Below are positions 1 to 10,810 of a stretch of 64,000 nt of DNA, piece by piece. Position numbers and translations under genes: made by a program. The notes under the pieces were generated by a model. It saw only the letters and a program-made list of their open reading frames with translations. It did not search any database and had not been told where the DNA came from. The number at the start of each line of letters is the position of its first letter. Positions within the stretch are counted from its first letter, which is position 1. This stretch comes from Hydrogenophilales bacterium (GTDB lineage: Bacteria; Pseudomonadota; Gammaproteobacteria; Burkholderiales; Thiobacillaceae): contig JAHFRD010000005.1 in NCBI GenBank assembly GCA_023258975.1, forward strand, positions 124,001 to 188,000. Direction: 5' to 3'.

Positions 1-105
1 GCCCATCAGGCGCACCACGTCACCCCAGCCGTAACGAATCAGCACCGAAGTGATTTCGTGCAAACGCGGCAAATCGCGCACCATCGACAAGGTTTCACGC
101 AGCAT
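1..105 (-). CDS. N-terminus of an ABC1/UbiB (AarF)-type kinase-like protein, cut by the left edge
   Basis: Read on the minus strand from an ATG at 105, the frame is open to the window edge and gives 35 residues that begin MLRETLSMVRDLPRLHEI and continue with an RYG motif. This resembles the first helix of ABC1/UbiB-family atypical kinases, which support ubiquinone biosynthesis at the membrane. An in-frame stop lies at 127-129, so the start cannot be much further upstream. No convincing ribosome binding site is seen. It diverges from the NlpC/P60 gene across about 170 bp. The family call is from a short fragment and is tentative. Confidence 0.5.
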   Translation of the reverse strand, partial: MLRETLSMVRDLPRLHEITSVLIRYGWGDVVRLMG

Positions 106-278
106 GGGAAACCGCCAAATCTTTATTCATCATGTACATGTCGTCTCTCGTTAATGTGCTTTGTCAAGACCAGGGCGCGATAGTAGACAAAGCTATCGCT
201 TTAATGGCCTAATCGCGCAACTTTTTTGCGTCAGATTGCCCGCGCCCTCTTTCCCGGTTCATCCCGACATCCCGCCGC

Positions 279-767
279 ATGCGCCTTTTGCCGATTCTCC
301 TGTTCCTGGTGGCCACCCTCTCGGTCAACTCCCTCTCCCAGGCGGAAGAAACCCTCTCCGACAGCGTCGTGTCCAAGGCCAAGCCCCTGCTCAAGGCGTT
401 CAGCATGATCGGCACCCCCTATAAATTCGGCAGCAACAATCCCGCAAAGGGCCTCGATTGCAGCGGCTTCGTCAAATACATCTACAAGGAAACCGCCGAC
501 GTCAGCCTGCCGCGCAGCGCCAGGGACATGAGCCGGGAAGGCCAGGCGGTGGCCAGGGAAGAACTCGAACCCGGCGATCTGGTGTTCTTCAACACCCGCA
601 AGCGCCCCAACACGCACGTCGGCATTTATGCGGGCAACGGTGAATTCGTCCACGCCAGCAGCACCCGCACCAAACAAGTGACCGTTTCACGCATGGATCA
701 GAAGTACTGGGCGACACGTTTCAACGGGGCGCGCCGTGTATTGCCCGCTTCGTCGCCGATTCAGTAA
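279..767 (+). CDS. NlpC/P60 cell-wall endopeptidase, exported
   Basis: A 162-residue protein with a signal peptide (about residues 1-22, cleaved near SQA-EE) followed by one NlpC/P60 domain. The catalytic Cys61 sits in LDCSGFVKYIY, with His113 (THVGIYAG) and His125 (EFVHAS) completing the expected Cys-His-His set. Members hydrolyse peptide bonds in the stem peptides of peptidoglycan, in the periplasm. Length is normal for a single-domain exported member. Its 3' end overlaps the next gene by 32 bp, so the two are probably co-transcribed. The ATG at 279 lacks a clear Shine-Dalgarno sequence, but it places the hydrophobic signal segment at the N-terminus. Confidence 0.9.
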   Translation: MRLLPILLFLVATLSVNSLSQAEETLSDSVVSKAKPLLKAFSMIGTPYKFGSNNPAKGLDCSGFVKYIYKETADVSLPRSARDMSREGQAVAREELEPGDLVFFNTRKRPNTHVGIYAGNGEFVHASSTRTKQVTVSRMDQKYWATRFNGARRVLPASSPIQ

Positions 768-1431
768 GGCCGTCTCTCAAGCCCTTCGCCGGGGGCTGTG
801 CCTTCTGCTCGCGTTTCCGCCCCTGATCGGGCGGGCCGCGCCAAGCGAGGAAGAACTCTTCTTCAAGAATATCTCGGAAGTCAATGACGGCGAATTGCGC
901 TTCCTGGCCAAGGCGCCGGATCGCCAGGTGCATCATCACCAGAATCACATCACGCTCACTCCGGACAGCCTCGTCAGTGGTTGGGTCAAACTGGAACAAT
1001 GCCACCAGCATCTCGATCCGGTACCGAGCACCCAGATTGTTTACCACCAGGAGCGTATCCGCGCGCTGCGCATCACCCGCGTGGAAAACATCGAGCGCGC
1101 CTGGGTAGAGGACAACAGCGTGCAGATGGAAAACATCAAACATGACGCGCTGCTCTGCATCGAAGCCGAATCACGCGCCTTGCTGGACGACGGGCCCGAT
1201 GCCCATGTACTGCTGAACGGCCCCTATATGCGCCGTTTTCTCGATGGCTATTACCCGATGCGCGTGACCATGACGGTCAGTCTGGGCGGTAGCGGCCTGC
1301 GCTTCGATTCGCTGACCCCCGCCGCGCAACCCGGCTTCACCGTCCACATCAGCCAGGATGAAGCGGGTTACGACACCTGGTTTGAAGGCCGGCTCGTTAC
1401 CCGCATCCGTTTTGTCGCGCGGAACCGGTAA
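736..1431 (+). CDS. Exported protein of unknown function
   Basis: A 231-residue frame starting at GTG 736, inside the end of the NlpC/P60 gene. It has a basic N-terminus and a hydrophobic stretch (about residues 20-34, LCLLLAFPPLIGRAA), which looks like a signal peptide. The rest is soluble, with a His-rich segment (RQVHHHQNH) and two cysteines. The overlap suggests translational coupling with the upstream peptidase and perhaps a cell-envelope role. I do not recognise a family. The start is uncertain because no better initiation codon lies nearby. Confidence 0.7.
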   Translation: MYCPLRRRFSKAVSQALRRGLCLLLAFPPLIGRAAPSEEELFFKNISEVNDGELRFLAKAPDRQVHHHQNHITLTPDSLVSGWVKLEQCHQHLDPVPSTQIVYHQERIRALRITRVENIERAWVEDNSVQMENIKHDALLCIEAESRALLDDGPDAHVLLNGPYMRRFLDGYYPMRVTMTVSLGGSGLRFDSLTPAAQPGFTVHISQDEAGYDTWFEGRLVTRIRFVARNR

Positions 1432-1453
1432 CCGATCCGGAACCGACAGGCGC

Positions 1454-2350
1454 CTATAGACTCCCCAGCCAGAGCAGGCCCGCCACCGCCAGCCAGAGCA
1501 TGGCGGCGCGCCAGGCCAGGGCAATGGCGCCTTCGATGTTGTCGGCGCTGGCGGGTTCTTCGGCGCCCAGCGCCGGGCGCAGCAGTTCACCGCCGGAAAT
1601 GGCGATGTTGCCGCCCAGTTGCACACCCAGGGCCCCGGCTCCGGCCGCCAGCAGAATGCCCTCGTTCTCGTCGCCCCAGGCATGGGCCTGGCCGCGCCAA
1701 CTTTCCAGGGCATCCTGGAAATTGCCGACGATGGCGAAGCTGAACGCGGCGGCGCGCGCCGGCAACCAGTCGAGAACCCGTCTGGCGCGCATGGCGAAGT
1801 AGTCGAATTCGACTTCGCCATGCCAGAGGTCACGACACAAATACGCCAACCGATAGGCCACGGCGCCCGCCACACCCAGCAGGAAATACCAGAACAGGAC
1901 ACCGAGCAGAGCGGAGAGCGACAGCTTCAGCGTCTCCTCGACCGTGATTCGCGAGATTCCACCGCTCTCGCCGCAGGGCGGCACGCCGGGCCGCCATTGT
2001 TGCAGCGTGTGCCGCGCGCGCGCGGCGTCTCCGTCCAGCAGGGCGCGGGAGACGCTGGCGGCCTGGAAGGACGCCGCGCGAAAGCCCAGACAGAAATACA
2101 GCGCCAACACCTCGAAAGCCCAGCCCAGCGCGGGCAGGGCATCTCTCAGGACGCTGGACAGAAAAGCCAACCCCAACGCCGGCGCCAACACACCCACGCC
2201 CCAGGCAAGAACCCCCTGGCGGTTATGGCCGGCATTGAAGTTATCCAGCAGCCAGGCATGCCATTGCCGCGCCGTTTTTTCCGGTAACGCGGAGTGGTGT
2301 GGAAAATAGTGCGACCAGATCAGCGCAGCCAGGATGGCGGATACAGTCAT
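1454..2350 (-). CDS. CobD/CbiB-like integral membrane protein
   Basis: A 298-residue hydrophobic protein with several predicted membrane helices and the pattern of the CobD/CbiB family: GFRAAS early, then LDGDAARAR, a central VAYRLAYLCRDLW segment and a late DNIEGAIALAWRAAM. CbiB enzymes attach the aminopropanol side chain of cobalamin. This shorter divergent type, also resembling AmpE-like proteins, is often found away from cobalamin genes and may do something else. No cobalamin genes are near. ATG at 2350; the GyrI-like gene ends 28 bp upstream on the same strand, so a two-gene unit is likely. Confidence 0.7.
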   Translation of the reverse strand: MTVSAILAALIWSHYFPHHSALPEKTARQWHAWLLDNFNAGHNRQGVLAWGVGVLAPALGLAFLSSVLRDALPALGWAFEVLALYFCLGFRAASFQAASVSRALLDGDAARARHTLQQWRPGVPPCGESGGISRITVEETLKLSLSALLGVLFWYFLLGVAGAVAYRLAYLCRDLWHGEVEFDYFAMRARRVLDWLPARAAAFSFAIVGNFQDALESWRGQAHAWGDENEGILLAAGAGALGVQLGGNIAISGGELLRPALGAEEPASADNIEGAIALAWRAAMLWLAVAGLLWLGSL

Positions 2351-2378
2351 GGCCGTTCCCTTGCGCTTCGCGGCGAAC

Positions 2379-2912
2379 TCATGGGCGCGGCATCTCCACC
2401 GTCAGCAGGCCCATGCGGAAGGGGCTGCCGGATGGTTCGTAGATTTCCACGGTGGGCATGCGGATACCGCCGCCTTTCGCCTGCAGATAACGATCCAGCG
2501 CCGGATAGGCGCGGCTGGGGGCCAGCAGGTTGCCGGCGCGCACCTGGGCGATCAGCACCGGGCGCGGCGGCACGCTGTCTATCTGGAGTGGCGCGCGCAC
2601 CCTGGCGTCGACTGCGACCAGAAAGCCGGTACGCGAGCGGCGTTTGCCCACGTCGACCAAATCCGGGTTGGAATAAAGCACGGAAATGGGCAAGCCATAG
2701 GCCACCTTGCCGTCTTTCAGCAGGCCGCGCACTTCCTCGGCCACCTCCGGCAATTTGGAGTAATCGCCGCTGTGTTCCAGGTAGGCATAGGTATAGGGGC
2801 CACGCATGCCTTCCCTGATATCGACGGGGCTGAACCCGCCCCACCAGGCATAAACGGCGGCCACGGGAAGCACGAAGGCCAACAGAAAAGGCAGGAATTT
2901 CTTGTAATTCAC
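2379..2912 (-). CDS. Membrane-anchored GyrI-like small-molecule-binding protein
   Basis: From GTG 2912 the protein has 177 residues: one N-terminal hydrophobic anchor (about residues 6-20, FLPFLLAFVLPVAAV), then a soluble domain with the rhythm of GyrI-like effector-binding folds (SGDYSKLPEVAEEVRG, VPPRPVLIAQVRAGN, and a final PTVEIYEPSGSPFRMGLLTVEM). The frame is open to 3014, but that start would run into the divergent gene and its promoter, so GTG 2912 is preferred. Such domains bind hydrophobic or polyamine-like ligands; the ligand here is unknown. Confidence 0.65.
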   Translation of the reverse strand: MNYKKFLPFLLAFVLPVAAVYAWWGGFSPVDIREGMRGPYTYAYLEHSGDYSKLPEVAEEVRGLLKDGKVAYGLPISVLYSNPDLVDVGKRRSRTGFLVAVDARVRAPLQIDSVPPRPVLIAQVRAGNLLAPSRAYPALDRYLQAKGGGIRMPTVEIYEPSGSPFRMGLLTVEMPRP

Positions 2913-2974
2913 AACGCGGACTTGGGGGCTTGGGGCGTCCGAAGATACTACATCTACGCGTGGGCACGCCTCCC

Positions 2975-3000
2975 TATAATCCCCGACCCAGATCCCGGAG
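2975..3000 (+). promoter_or_regulatory. Candidate -10 box and ribosome binding site of the MBL hydrolase gene
   Basis: TATAAT is present exactly at 2975-2980, and a GGAG ribosome binding site at 2997-3000 lies 6 nt before the ATG at 3007. No good -35 hexamer is seen 17 bp upstream, so this may be activator-dependent or have a weak -35. Transcription would start near 2987 and leave a leader of about 20 nt. Confidence 0.5.
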
Positions 3001-3006
3001 ACCGCC

Positions 3007-3960
3007 ATGCGCATCCTGCTCGCCCTGATCTTCCTGTTGTTCTCCGTCCCGGCAAAGGCGGCTTCCTACCCACCCGTTTCCGTCCGGGTCGGCGCCGAAC
3101 AGGTGGCCGAACACAGCTACTACCTCCCCGGCCTGCCCGGCGCGGCCAGCCGGCAAAACGAGGGTTTCATGTCGAACGCGGGCTTCGTGGTCACCCGCGA
3201 AGGCGTGGTGGTGTTCGACACCCTGGGCTCTCCATCGCTGGCCCGGGAAATGCTCCAGCGCATCCGCGAAGTGACCACGGCGCCGATCCGGCGTGTCATC
3301 GTCAGCCACTATCACGCCGATCATTACTACGGCATTCAGGTGTTCAAGGACGCGGGCGCGGAAATCTGGGCGCATGAAGCGGCGAGGCATGTGGTCGGTT
3401 CCGAGGACTGGCGCCTGCGCCTGGAGCAGCGCAAGGACTTGCTCGGGCGTTGGATCAACGACCAGACCCAGCGCTTTCCGGCACCCGACCGCTGGCTTTC
3501 CGGCGATACCGATTTTGAACTGGGTGGCGTGCATTTCCGGATTCGCCATGTTGGGCCCGCGCATTCCCTTGAGGATCTGGTGATGTTCGTGGAAGAAGAA
3601 GGCGTGTTGTTTGCCGGCGACCTGATATTCAAAGGCCGCGTCCCGTTCATCGGCGATGCCGACTCCAGGCTCTGGCTGAAAGCCCTGGACACCCTGATCG
3701 CATTCCAGCCCAGGGTTCTGGTACCAGGCCACGGCGGCGCCTCCAACGACCCCATCGGCGACCTCACCCTGACCCGCGATTACCTCAAATACTTGCGCGA
3801 ACAGATGGCCCGCGCAGTGGAAAACCTGCTGCCGTTCGAGGAAGCCTACGCAAGCACGGACTGGTCGATGTACGAAAAGATGCCGGCATTTCACGAAGCG
3901 CATCGCCGCAACGCGTTCAATACCTACCTCCTGATGGAACGGGAGAGCCTGGCGAAATGA
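3007..3960 (+). CDS. Exported metallo-beta-lactamase-fold hydrolase (SoxH-like)
   Basis: A 317-residue protein with a signal peptide (about residues 1-19) and a metallo-beta-lactamase fold. The zinc motif SHYHADHYYG is present, followed by an HVGPAHSLED histidine, the AGDLIFKGR aspartate and a final PGHGG histidine, so both metal sites look complete. Periplasmic members of this type include SoxH and quinoprotein-associated hydrolases that act on thioesters or glutathione adducts. No sox or pqq genes are visible here, so the substrate is unknown. It is monocistronic between a divergent gene and a 143-bp gap. Confidence 0.8.
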   Translation: MRILLALIFLLFSVPAKAASYPPVSVRVGAEQVAEHSYYLPGLPGAASRQNEGFMSNAGFVVTREGVVVFDTLGSPSLAREMLQRIREVTTAPIRRVIVSHYHADHYYGIQVFKDAGAEIWAHEAARHVVGSEDWRLRLEQRKDLLGRWINDQTQRFPAPDRWLSGDTDFELGGVHFRIRHVGPAHSLEDLVMFVEEEGVLFAGDLIFKGRVPFIGDADSRLWLKALDTLIAFQPRVLVPGHGGASNDPIGDLTLTRDYLKYLREQMARAVENLLPFEEAYASTDWSMYEKMPAFHEAHRRNAFNTYLLMERESLAK

Positions 3961-4036
3961 GCGTGGAGCGCGCCATCACGCCCGCGCGCCGCACGGAACA
4001 GGGCATGCATGGCTGGCCGGTCTGGAAGATTTCACG

Positions 4037-4051
4037 TTGATCCGGGATCAA
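4037..4051. promoter_or_regulatory. 15-bp perfect palindrome ahead of the signalling operon
   Basis: TTGATCCGGGATCAA reads as two 7-bp arms around one central base, 53 nt upstream of the kinase start at 4104. It resembles an FNR/CRP-class site, but the arms are spaced TTGAT-N5-ATCAA rather than the FNR spacing of N4. It could also be a dimeric repressor operator. It is the only obvious dyad in the gap. Confidence 0.4.
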
Positions 4052-4103
4052 GTTTCCCGCCGCTCCGTCGATAAGCGGATGGTTCTGTCGCAGAATCACA
4101 ACC

Positions 4104-5800
<1,697 letters not shown>

Positions 5801-5804
<4 letters not shown>

Positions 5805-6634
5805 AACGCGTTCTCTTGTTCCTCGCCCTCGGCCTGCTCCACGCCGCCGCCCACGCGGCGGACACCTATTCCTTCGGCGTGCTGTCGCAGCGCAGCGCGG
5901 TGCTTACCGCGCAGTACTGGAACCCGATCCTGGATTATGTTGAGCGCAAGGCCGGTGTGCGCCTCATGCTCAAGGCCGCTCGCGCCGCGCCGGAATCGAG
6001 TGAGGCGACCGAACGCGGCGAATACGACTTCGTCTACTCCAACCACATTTTCCAGCCCAGGATGGCGGCGGCCAATTACCAGGTGATCCTGCGCCCGCGC
6101 GAAGAGGCCATCACCGGCCAGATCGTCACCCTGACGGACTCCCCGATCCGCTCGCTGAAAGACCTGCAAGGACTGGAGGTGGGTTTCCCCTCGCTTGCCG
6201 CATTCGTCGGTTATGCCGTGCCGATGGATCATTTGCTGCGCCTGGGGCTCAACGTCACCCCGGTTTTCGGCGGCAACCAGGAAGGCATCATGGGCCAACT
6301 CAAGGCAGGCAGGGTGATCGCGGCCGGCGTCAACAGCCAGGTCATGCGCGCCTTCGCCGCGCGCGAGAACATGAAATACCGCGTGCTCTGGGAATCCGTC
6401 CCCTTCCACAACCTGCCCATCGCGGTGCATCCGCGCGTGCCCAGGGAAGTGGCCAACAGCGTGCGGCTGGTCATCGACGGCATGGAACAGGACGCGGAAG
6501 GCCGCAAGGTGCTGGAAGCCAGCGCTCAGGTCATCGCCCAGAAACCTCCCTATGGTTTCCTGTCCTCCACGCCCGCCGATTACCGCAACTACACCGAGTT
6601 CTACCGGAACACGCTGGTGAAGGACATCAAGTAG
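5801..6634 (+). CDS. PhnD-like periplasmic binding protein
   Basis: 277 residues with a signal peptide (about 1-19, ending AAAHAAD) and a single PhnD/SsuA/transferrin-type two-lobed binding domain: SFGVLSQRSAVLTAQYWNPI at the start, YDFVYSNHIFQP in the hinge-proximal lobe, SLKDLQGLEVGFPS in the second lobe. Relatives bind phosphonate, phosphite or other small oxyanions. No ABC permease or ATPase gene lies nearby; the gene sits between two histidine kinases with a 4-bp overlap upstream and a 2-bp gap downstream. A sensory role is therefore more likely than transport. The ligand cannot be told from sequence. Confidence 0.85.
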
Positions 6635-6636
6635 CC

Positions 6637-8043
6637 ATGCTCCGCCCCTTGAGCGCCCTCTGGACGCGCCTGCCCTTTCTTGCCCGCTTGCTGGTCATCG
6701 CGAGCATGGCCTTGCTGGTGGCGGGCAGCGCCATGCTGCTGGTGTCCGCGCGGCAGGAAGCGCGCGACGCGCGGGCGGATCTGGCGGCGGAACTGGCCAA
6801 CGAACTGGAAACCCTGCCGGCGTCGCTGGCGGAAGTCGTGGTGATCGGCGACTTCGCCACGTTGCAACAAAGTCTGGATCGCTTCGTCCGCCGCATTCAT
6901 GTATCCAGCGCGGAATATCGCGACCAGACCGGCGCCAGGCTGCGCGGCGAGGATGCCGCCCCGCCGACGCGCGCGCCGCGCTGGTTCATCGACGCCCTGG
7001 AATTTCACGACCTCTCCGGCCAGACCCCGGTCAGCGTGGGTGGCCGCCAGTATGGCGAACTCAGCCTGATCCTGACCGCGCGGCCTCAGGCCAACCGCGC
7101 GTGGCAACGCCTGCTGCACCACCTGGCGATCCTGTTGCTGGCGGTTTCCCTGGATTTTCTCGGCATCTGGCTGGTGTTGCGCAACGGCCTGGCGCCGCTC
7201 AAACGCCTGGCGCGGGGCACCGACGCGCTGGCTGAAGGACGTCTGGGCACCCGTCTGGACGCCGAAGGCAGCCCGGAACTGCGACAGCTCATCGCCGCTT
7301 TCAACCGCATGGCGGAAGCCACACAAAGCGCCCAGGAGAATCTCGCGCGCGGCAACGCCGAACTGCGACGTTTCGCGGAGATCGCCGCGCACCACCTGCA
7401 GGAACCGGCGCGCCGCCTGGCCAATTATGCGCAGCGCCTGCGCGGGAATCTGTCGAACCAGCAACTGGACGAGGACGCGCGCGCGTCCCTGGAATTCATC
7501 GAGCAGCAGGCGAAGCGGCAGCAATCCCTGGTGCGCGACGTGCAACGCTATCTGGCCGCCGGCCAGGCGCGTGGCGAGCCGGACGACAGCGGCGGCATGG
7601 CCGACGGCAACACGGTGCTACAGGCGGTTCTGGCCCGGCTGCGGCCTCGGATCGAACAAGCCGGCGCCCGCGTCGCGGTGGCCGCACTCCCTCCGTGCAA
7701 ACTGGATCCACCCCGCCTGGCGGAACTGCTCACCCTGTTGCTGGAGAATGCCATAGACCACAAGCGACCCGGCCAACCTCTGGAAATTTCCGTGAGCGGC
7801 GAGGTTCGCGGTGGTAAGTCATGCTGCCGGATCGCCGACAACGGCGACGGCATCGCGCCGGAATATCGTGAACGCGTATTTCGCGTATTCGAGAGGCTGT
7901 CATCGGGCGGCGAAGGCACCGGCGTCAGCCTCGCCATCGTCCGCCGCATTCTGGAAAGCGTGGGGGGCCGCGTGTGGATCGAGGAAACGCCCGGTGGGGG
8001 CTGCACGGTAAACTTCGAGATACCCACGGGAGAAAACACATGA
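6637..8043 (+). CDS. HAMP-containing sensor histidine kinase
   Basis: 468 residues: an N-terminal helix (about 15-33), a periplasmic region to about 150, a second membrane helix (about 158-180), HAMP (about 180-235), a dimerisation domain with the H-box AAHHLQEPARRL, and HATPase (N box LLENAIDHK, G1 ADNGDGIAP). The G2 box is GTGVSLAI, with serine where GTGLGLAI kinases have glycine, so activity may be altered. Its periplasmic domain is the right size to contact the PhnD-like protein encoded 2 bp upstream. It shares its stop with the start of the receiver gene (ATGA). Confidence 0.85.
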   Translation: MLRPLSALWTRLPFLARLLVIASMALLVAGSAMLLVSARQEARDARADLAAELANELETLPASLAEVVVIGDFATLQQSLDRFVRRIHVSSAEYRDQTGARLRGEDAAPPTRAPRWFIDALEFHDLSGQTPVSVGGRQYGELSLILTARPQANRAWQRLLHHLAILLLAVSLDFLGIWLVLRNGLAPLKRLARGTDALAEGRLGTRLDAEGSPELRQLIAAFNRMAEATQSAQENLARGNAELRRFAEIAAHHLQEPARRLANYAQRLRGNLSNQQLDEDARASLEFIEQQAKRQQSLVRDVQRYLAAGQARGEPDDSGGMADGNTVLQAVLARLRPRIEQAGARVAVAALPPCKLDPPRLAELLTLLLENAIDHKRPGQPLEISVSGEVRGGKSCCRIADNGDGIAPEYRERVFRVFERLSSGGEGTGVSLAIVRRILESVGGRVWIEETPGGGCTVNFEIPTGENT

Positions 8044-8486
8044 ATACCGCCAAACCCTTCGTCGTGCTGCTGGTGGAGGACGAACCCGCCGACGCGCACC
8101 TGGTCAGGGTCGCGTTGCGCGAGAACCGCCTGCTGGTCGATCTGCATGTCGCCCGTGATGGCGTCGAGGCGCTGCAATTCCTGCGTCATCAGGGCCACTT
8201 CGGCGACGACACGCCACGCCCCGACCTGATCCTGCTCGACCTCAACATGCCGCGCATGGATGGCCGCGAGTTCCTCGCCGTCATCAAGGAAGATGCCGCG
8301 CTCTCCAAAATTCCCGTGGTGGTTCTGACCACCTCCGATGTGGAACGCGATGTGGTGGCTTCCTACCAATTGTGCGCGGCCAGCTACATCACCAAGCCGG
8401 TGGACATGGAACAGTTTTCGTCCGCCATCCGCGGGCTGGGCGATTATTGGTTCGCCCTGGTACGCCTGCCCGAGAGAGAGACATGA
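8040..8486 (+). CDS. Single-domain response regulator (CheY/Rcp1-like)
   Basis: 148 residues forming one receiver domain with no output domain. The acidic pocket is VEDEP (residues 12-16), the phospho-acceptor is Asp67 in LILLDLNMP, and the conserved lysine is Lys119 in YITKPVD. The insertion near residues 50-60 and overall pattern match Rcp1-type receivers, which usually partner PAS or phytochrome-like kinases. The ATG at 8040 overlaps the kinase stop by 4 bp. It probably relays phosphate between the two kinases and the following GGDEF-EAL protein. Confidence 0.9.
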   Translation: MNTAKPFVVLLVEDEPADAHLVRVALRENRLLVDLHVARDGVEALQFLRHQGHFGDDTPRPDLILLDLNMPRMDGREFLAVIKEDAALSKIPVVVLTTSDVERDVVASYQLCAASYITKPVDMEQFSSAIRGLGDYWFALVRLPERET

Positions 8487-8535
8487 CCCGGAGATTCAAC
8501 CCGCGCGCGAGCCTCCCACGCCCGCCGGTGGGCGC

Positions 8536-10596
8536 ATGACGCTGCGCATCCTGCTGATCGAGGACGACCCCGGCGATGCGGGCCTGATCGAGGCTTACCT
8601 GCGCCCGGCCCGTTTCAGCGGCCAGGCGCCGCAAGTGATGATCGCCGCCTCGCTCAATGAAGCGCGCGGCATGCTCAAGGAGCGTTCCCCGGATCTGATC
8701 CTGCTCGATCTCGCCCTGCCCGATTCCGCCGGCCTGGCCACGGTCTCGACCGTGCATGGCCTGGCGCCGGGAATCCCCATCGTCGTGCTCTCCGGCCATC
8801 GCGACGCCGAATTCGAGGCCGAGGTTCTGGAAGCGGGCGCCCAGGATTATCTGGTCAAGGGTGAGTTCGACCCCGAGCACATCAGTCGCGCCATTCGCCA
8901 CGCCCGCACCCGCGCGCGCCTGGAGGCGCGCCTGAAACTACAGGACGCGGCGCTGCGCGCGGTCGCCAACGGCATCGTCATCACCGATAGCGATGCCATC
9001 ATCCAGTGGGCCAACCCGGCCTTCACCCAGATGACGGGATATGAACTGGAGGAAGCGCTTGGCCGCAAGCCCGGAGATTTGTCGCATTCCGGCCTCAATG
9101 ACCCCTCGCTCTATGAAAACCTCTGGCGAACCATCCTGGCCGGCCAGGTCTGGCGCGGCGAACTGGTCAACAAGCGCAAGGACGGAAGCCTTTACAACGA
9201 GGAACTCGCCATTACCCCGGTGCGCAACGCGCAGGGGGTCATCCGGCATTTCGTCGCCTTCAAACAGGACATCAGCGAACGCCGCGCCAACGAGGAAAAG
9301 ATCCGCCAACTGGCTTTCTATGACGTCCTCACCAACCTGCCCAATCGCCGCCTGCTGCTCGACCGCCTGCAACAGGCCCTGGCCTCGCGCGGACGCAACC
9401 ATCGCCCGGGCGCGCTGTTGTTCATCGACCTGGATGACTTCAAGGGGCTCAACGACACTCTCGGCCATGATGTCGGCGACCTGCTGCTGATCCAGGTGGC
9501 GCGGCGCCTGACGGAATGCGTGCGCGAGGGAGATACCGTATCCCGCCTGGGGGGAGATGAATTCGTGGTCATGCTGGAAAGCCTCAACGGCACCCTGGAG
9601 GAAGCCGCGCTACAGGCCGAGATGGTCGGAGAAAAGATTCTCGCCGCCCTCAACCGCCCCTACCTCCTGAACGGCAACGAGCAGCGCAGCACCCCCAGCA
9701 TCGGCATCACCCTGTTCAACACCTCCCACGACAACATCGAGGAACTGTTGAAACGCGCCGACCTGGCCATGTACCAGGCCAAGGAAGCGGGCCGCAACAC
9801 GCTGCGTTTCTTCGACCACACCATGCAGGCGCGGGTCGAGGCGCGCGCCGCGCTGGAGTCTGAATTGCGCCGTGGCCTGCGCGCCCGCCAGTTTCTGCTG
9901 TACTACCAGCCCCAGGTCGATGGACTGGGTCGCTTGACGGGCGCGGAAGCGCTGCTGCGCTGGGAGCATCCGAGCCGGGGACTGGTTCCGCCCGGCGCGT
10001 TCATCGCCCTGGCCGAGGAAACCGGCCTCATCGTCAGCCTCGGCCACTGGGTATTGGAACAAGCCAGCCGGCAACTGGTGGCCTGGGCGAAAAACCCCGG
10101 CACGGCCCACCTCACCCTGGCCGTGAATGTCAGCGCGCGCCAGTTCCGCCACCCCGACTTCGTCGATCAGGTGCTGGCGATCATCGACCACATCGGCGCC
10201 AACCCGCATCGGTTGAAACTGGAACTCACGGAAAGCCTGCTCCTGGACAACGTGGAAAATACCGTGGAAAAGATGACCGCGCTGAAAGCGCGTGGCCTCG
10301 GTTTCGCCCTCGACGATTTTGGCACCGGCTACTCCTCGCTGACCTACCTGAAACGTTTGCCGCTGGATCAACTCAAGATCGACCGCTCCTTCGTCCAGGA
10401 CGTGCTCCAGAACACCAACGACGCCGCCATTGCCCGCACCATCATCGCCCTCGGCCACAGCCTGGGCCTGCCGGTCATCGCGGAAGGAGTGGAAACCTCA
10501 CAGCAACGCGACTTCCTGGCCAGCCACGGTTGCTCCAACTTTCAGGGCTACCTCTTCGGCAAGCCGATGCCGGCCGCGATTTTTCCGAGTGCGTAG
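8536..10596 (+). CDS. REC-PAS-GGDEF-EAL protein (c-di-GMP turnover)
   Basis: 686 residues. The receiver domain (about 1-125) has Asp58 in LILLDLALPD; a PAS domain follows (about 140-260), then GGDEF (about 265-425, with intact RLGGDEFVV) and EAL (about 440-680, with EALLRWEHP and DDFGTGYSS). Both catalytic motifs look intact, so it may both make and degrade cyclic di-GMP, with phosphorylation or the PAS domain choosing the direction. The start is set by GGTGGG just upstream of ATG 8536; the frame is open further upstream but overlaps the receiver gene. It is the last gene of the plus-strand arm. Confidence 0.88.
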   Translation: MTLRILLIEDDPGDAGLIEAYLRPARFSGQAPQVMIAASLNEARGMLKERSPDLILLDLALPDSAGLATVSTVHGLAPGIPIVVLSGHRDAEFEAEVLEAGAQDYLVKGEFDPEHISRAIRHARTRARLEARLKLQDAALRAVANGIVITDSDAIIQWANPAFTQMTGYELEEALGRKPGDLSHSGLNDPSLYENLWRTILAGQVWRGELVNKRKDGSLYNEELAITPVRNAQGVIRHFVAFKQDISERRANEEKIRQLAFYDVLTNLPNRRLLLDRLQQALASRGRNHRPGALLFIDLDDFKGLNDTLGHDVGDLLLIQVARRLTECVREGDTVSRLGGDEFVVMLESLNGTLEEAALQAEMVGEKILAALNRPYLLNGNEQRSTPSIGITLFNTSHDNIEELLKRADLAMYQAKEAGRNTLRFFDHTMQARVEARAALESELRRGLRARQFLLYYQPQVDGLGRLTGAEALLRWEHPSRGLVPPGAFIALAEETGLIVSLGHWVLEQASRQLVAWAKNPGTAHLTLAVNVSARQFRHPDFVDQVLAIIDHIGANPHRLKLELTESLLLDNVENTVEKMTALKARGLGFALDDFGTGYSSLTYLKRLPLDQLKIDRSFVQDVLQNTNDAAIARTIIALGHSLGLPVIAEGVETSQQRDFLASHGCSNFQGYLFGKPMPAAIFPSA

Positions 10597-10654
10597 CGAG
10601 GTAATCGGCACGCCGCCGAAACACTTTTGAACGCGGCATCGGCACATCCCCCAA

Positions 10655-10714
10655 TGTAGCGCCGGCCTCCTCGCCGGCGTCCTTGAAACAGCCGGCTGGA
10701 AGCCGGCGCCACAT
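10655..10714. repeat. REP-like palindrome, TGTAGCGCCGGC type
   Basis: An imperfect inverted repeat that starts TGTAGCGCCGGC and ends with the mirror GCCGGCGCCACAT, around an AAACAGCCGGC centre. It lies in the 214-bp gap between two converging operons, where it may act as a bidirectional transcription barrier. The rest of that gap shows no gene. Relatives lie at 25360, 25891 and 26828. Confidence 0.7.
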
Positions 10715-10810
10715 CGGCATCACATCCTCATTTAGATCCGCTGGATTGGAGCGTGCTTCTTGGGAGGCTCTATTCGCGCCTTCTGTTGAACCATGAATTG
10801 GGCGGCCGTT

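Noticed and set aside
161-189. TTGTCA-N17-TAGACA as a promoter for the NlpC/P60 gene
   Set aside because: The -10 matches only 3 of 6 positions and the leader would be long; too weak to list.
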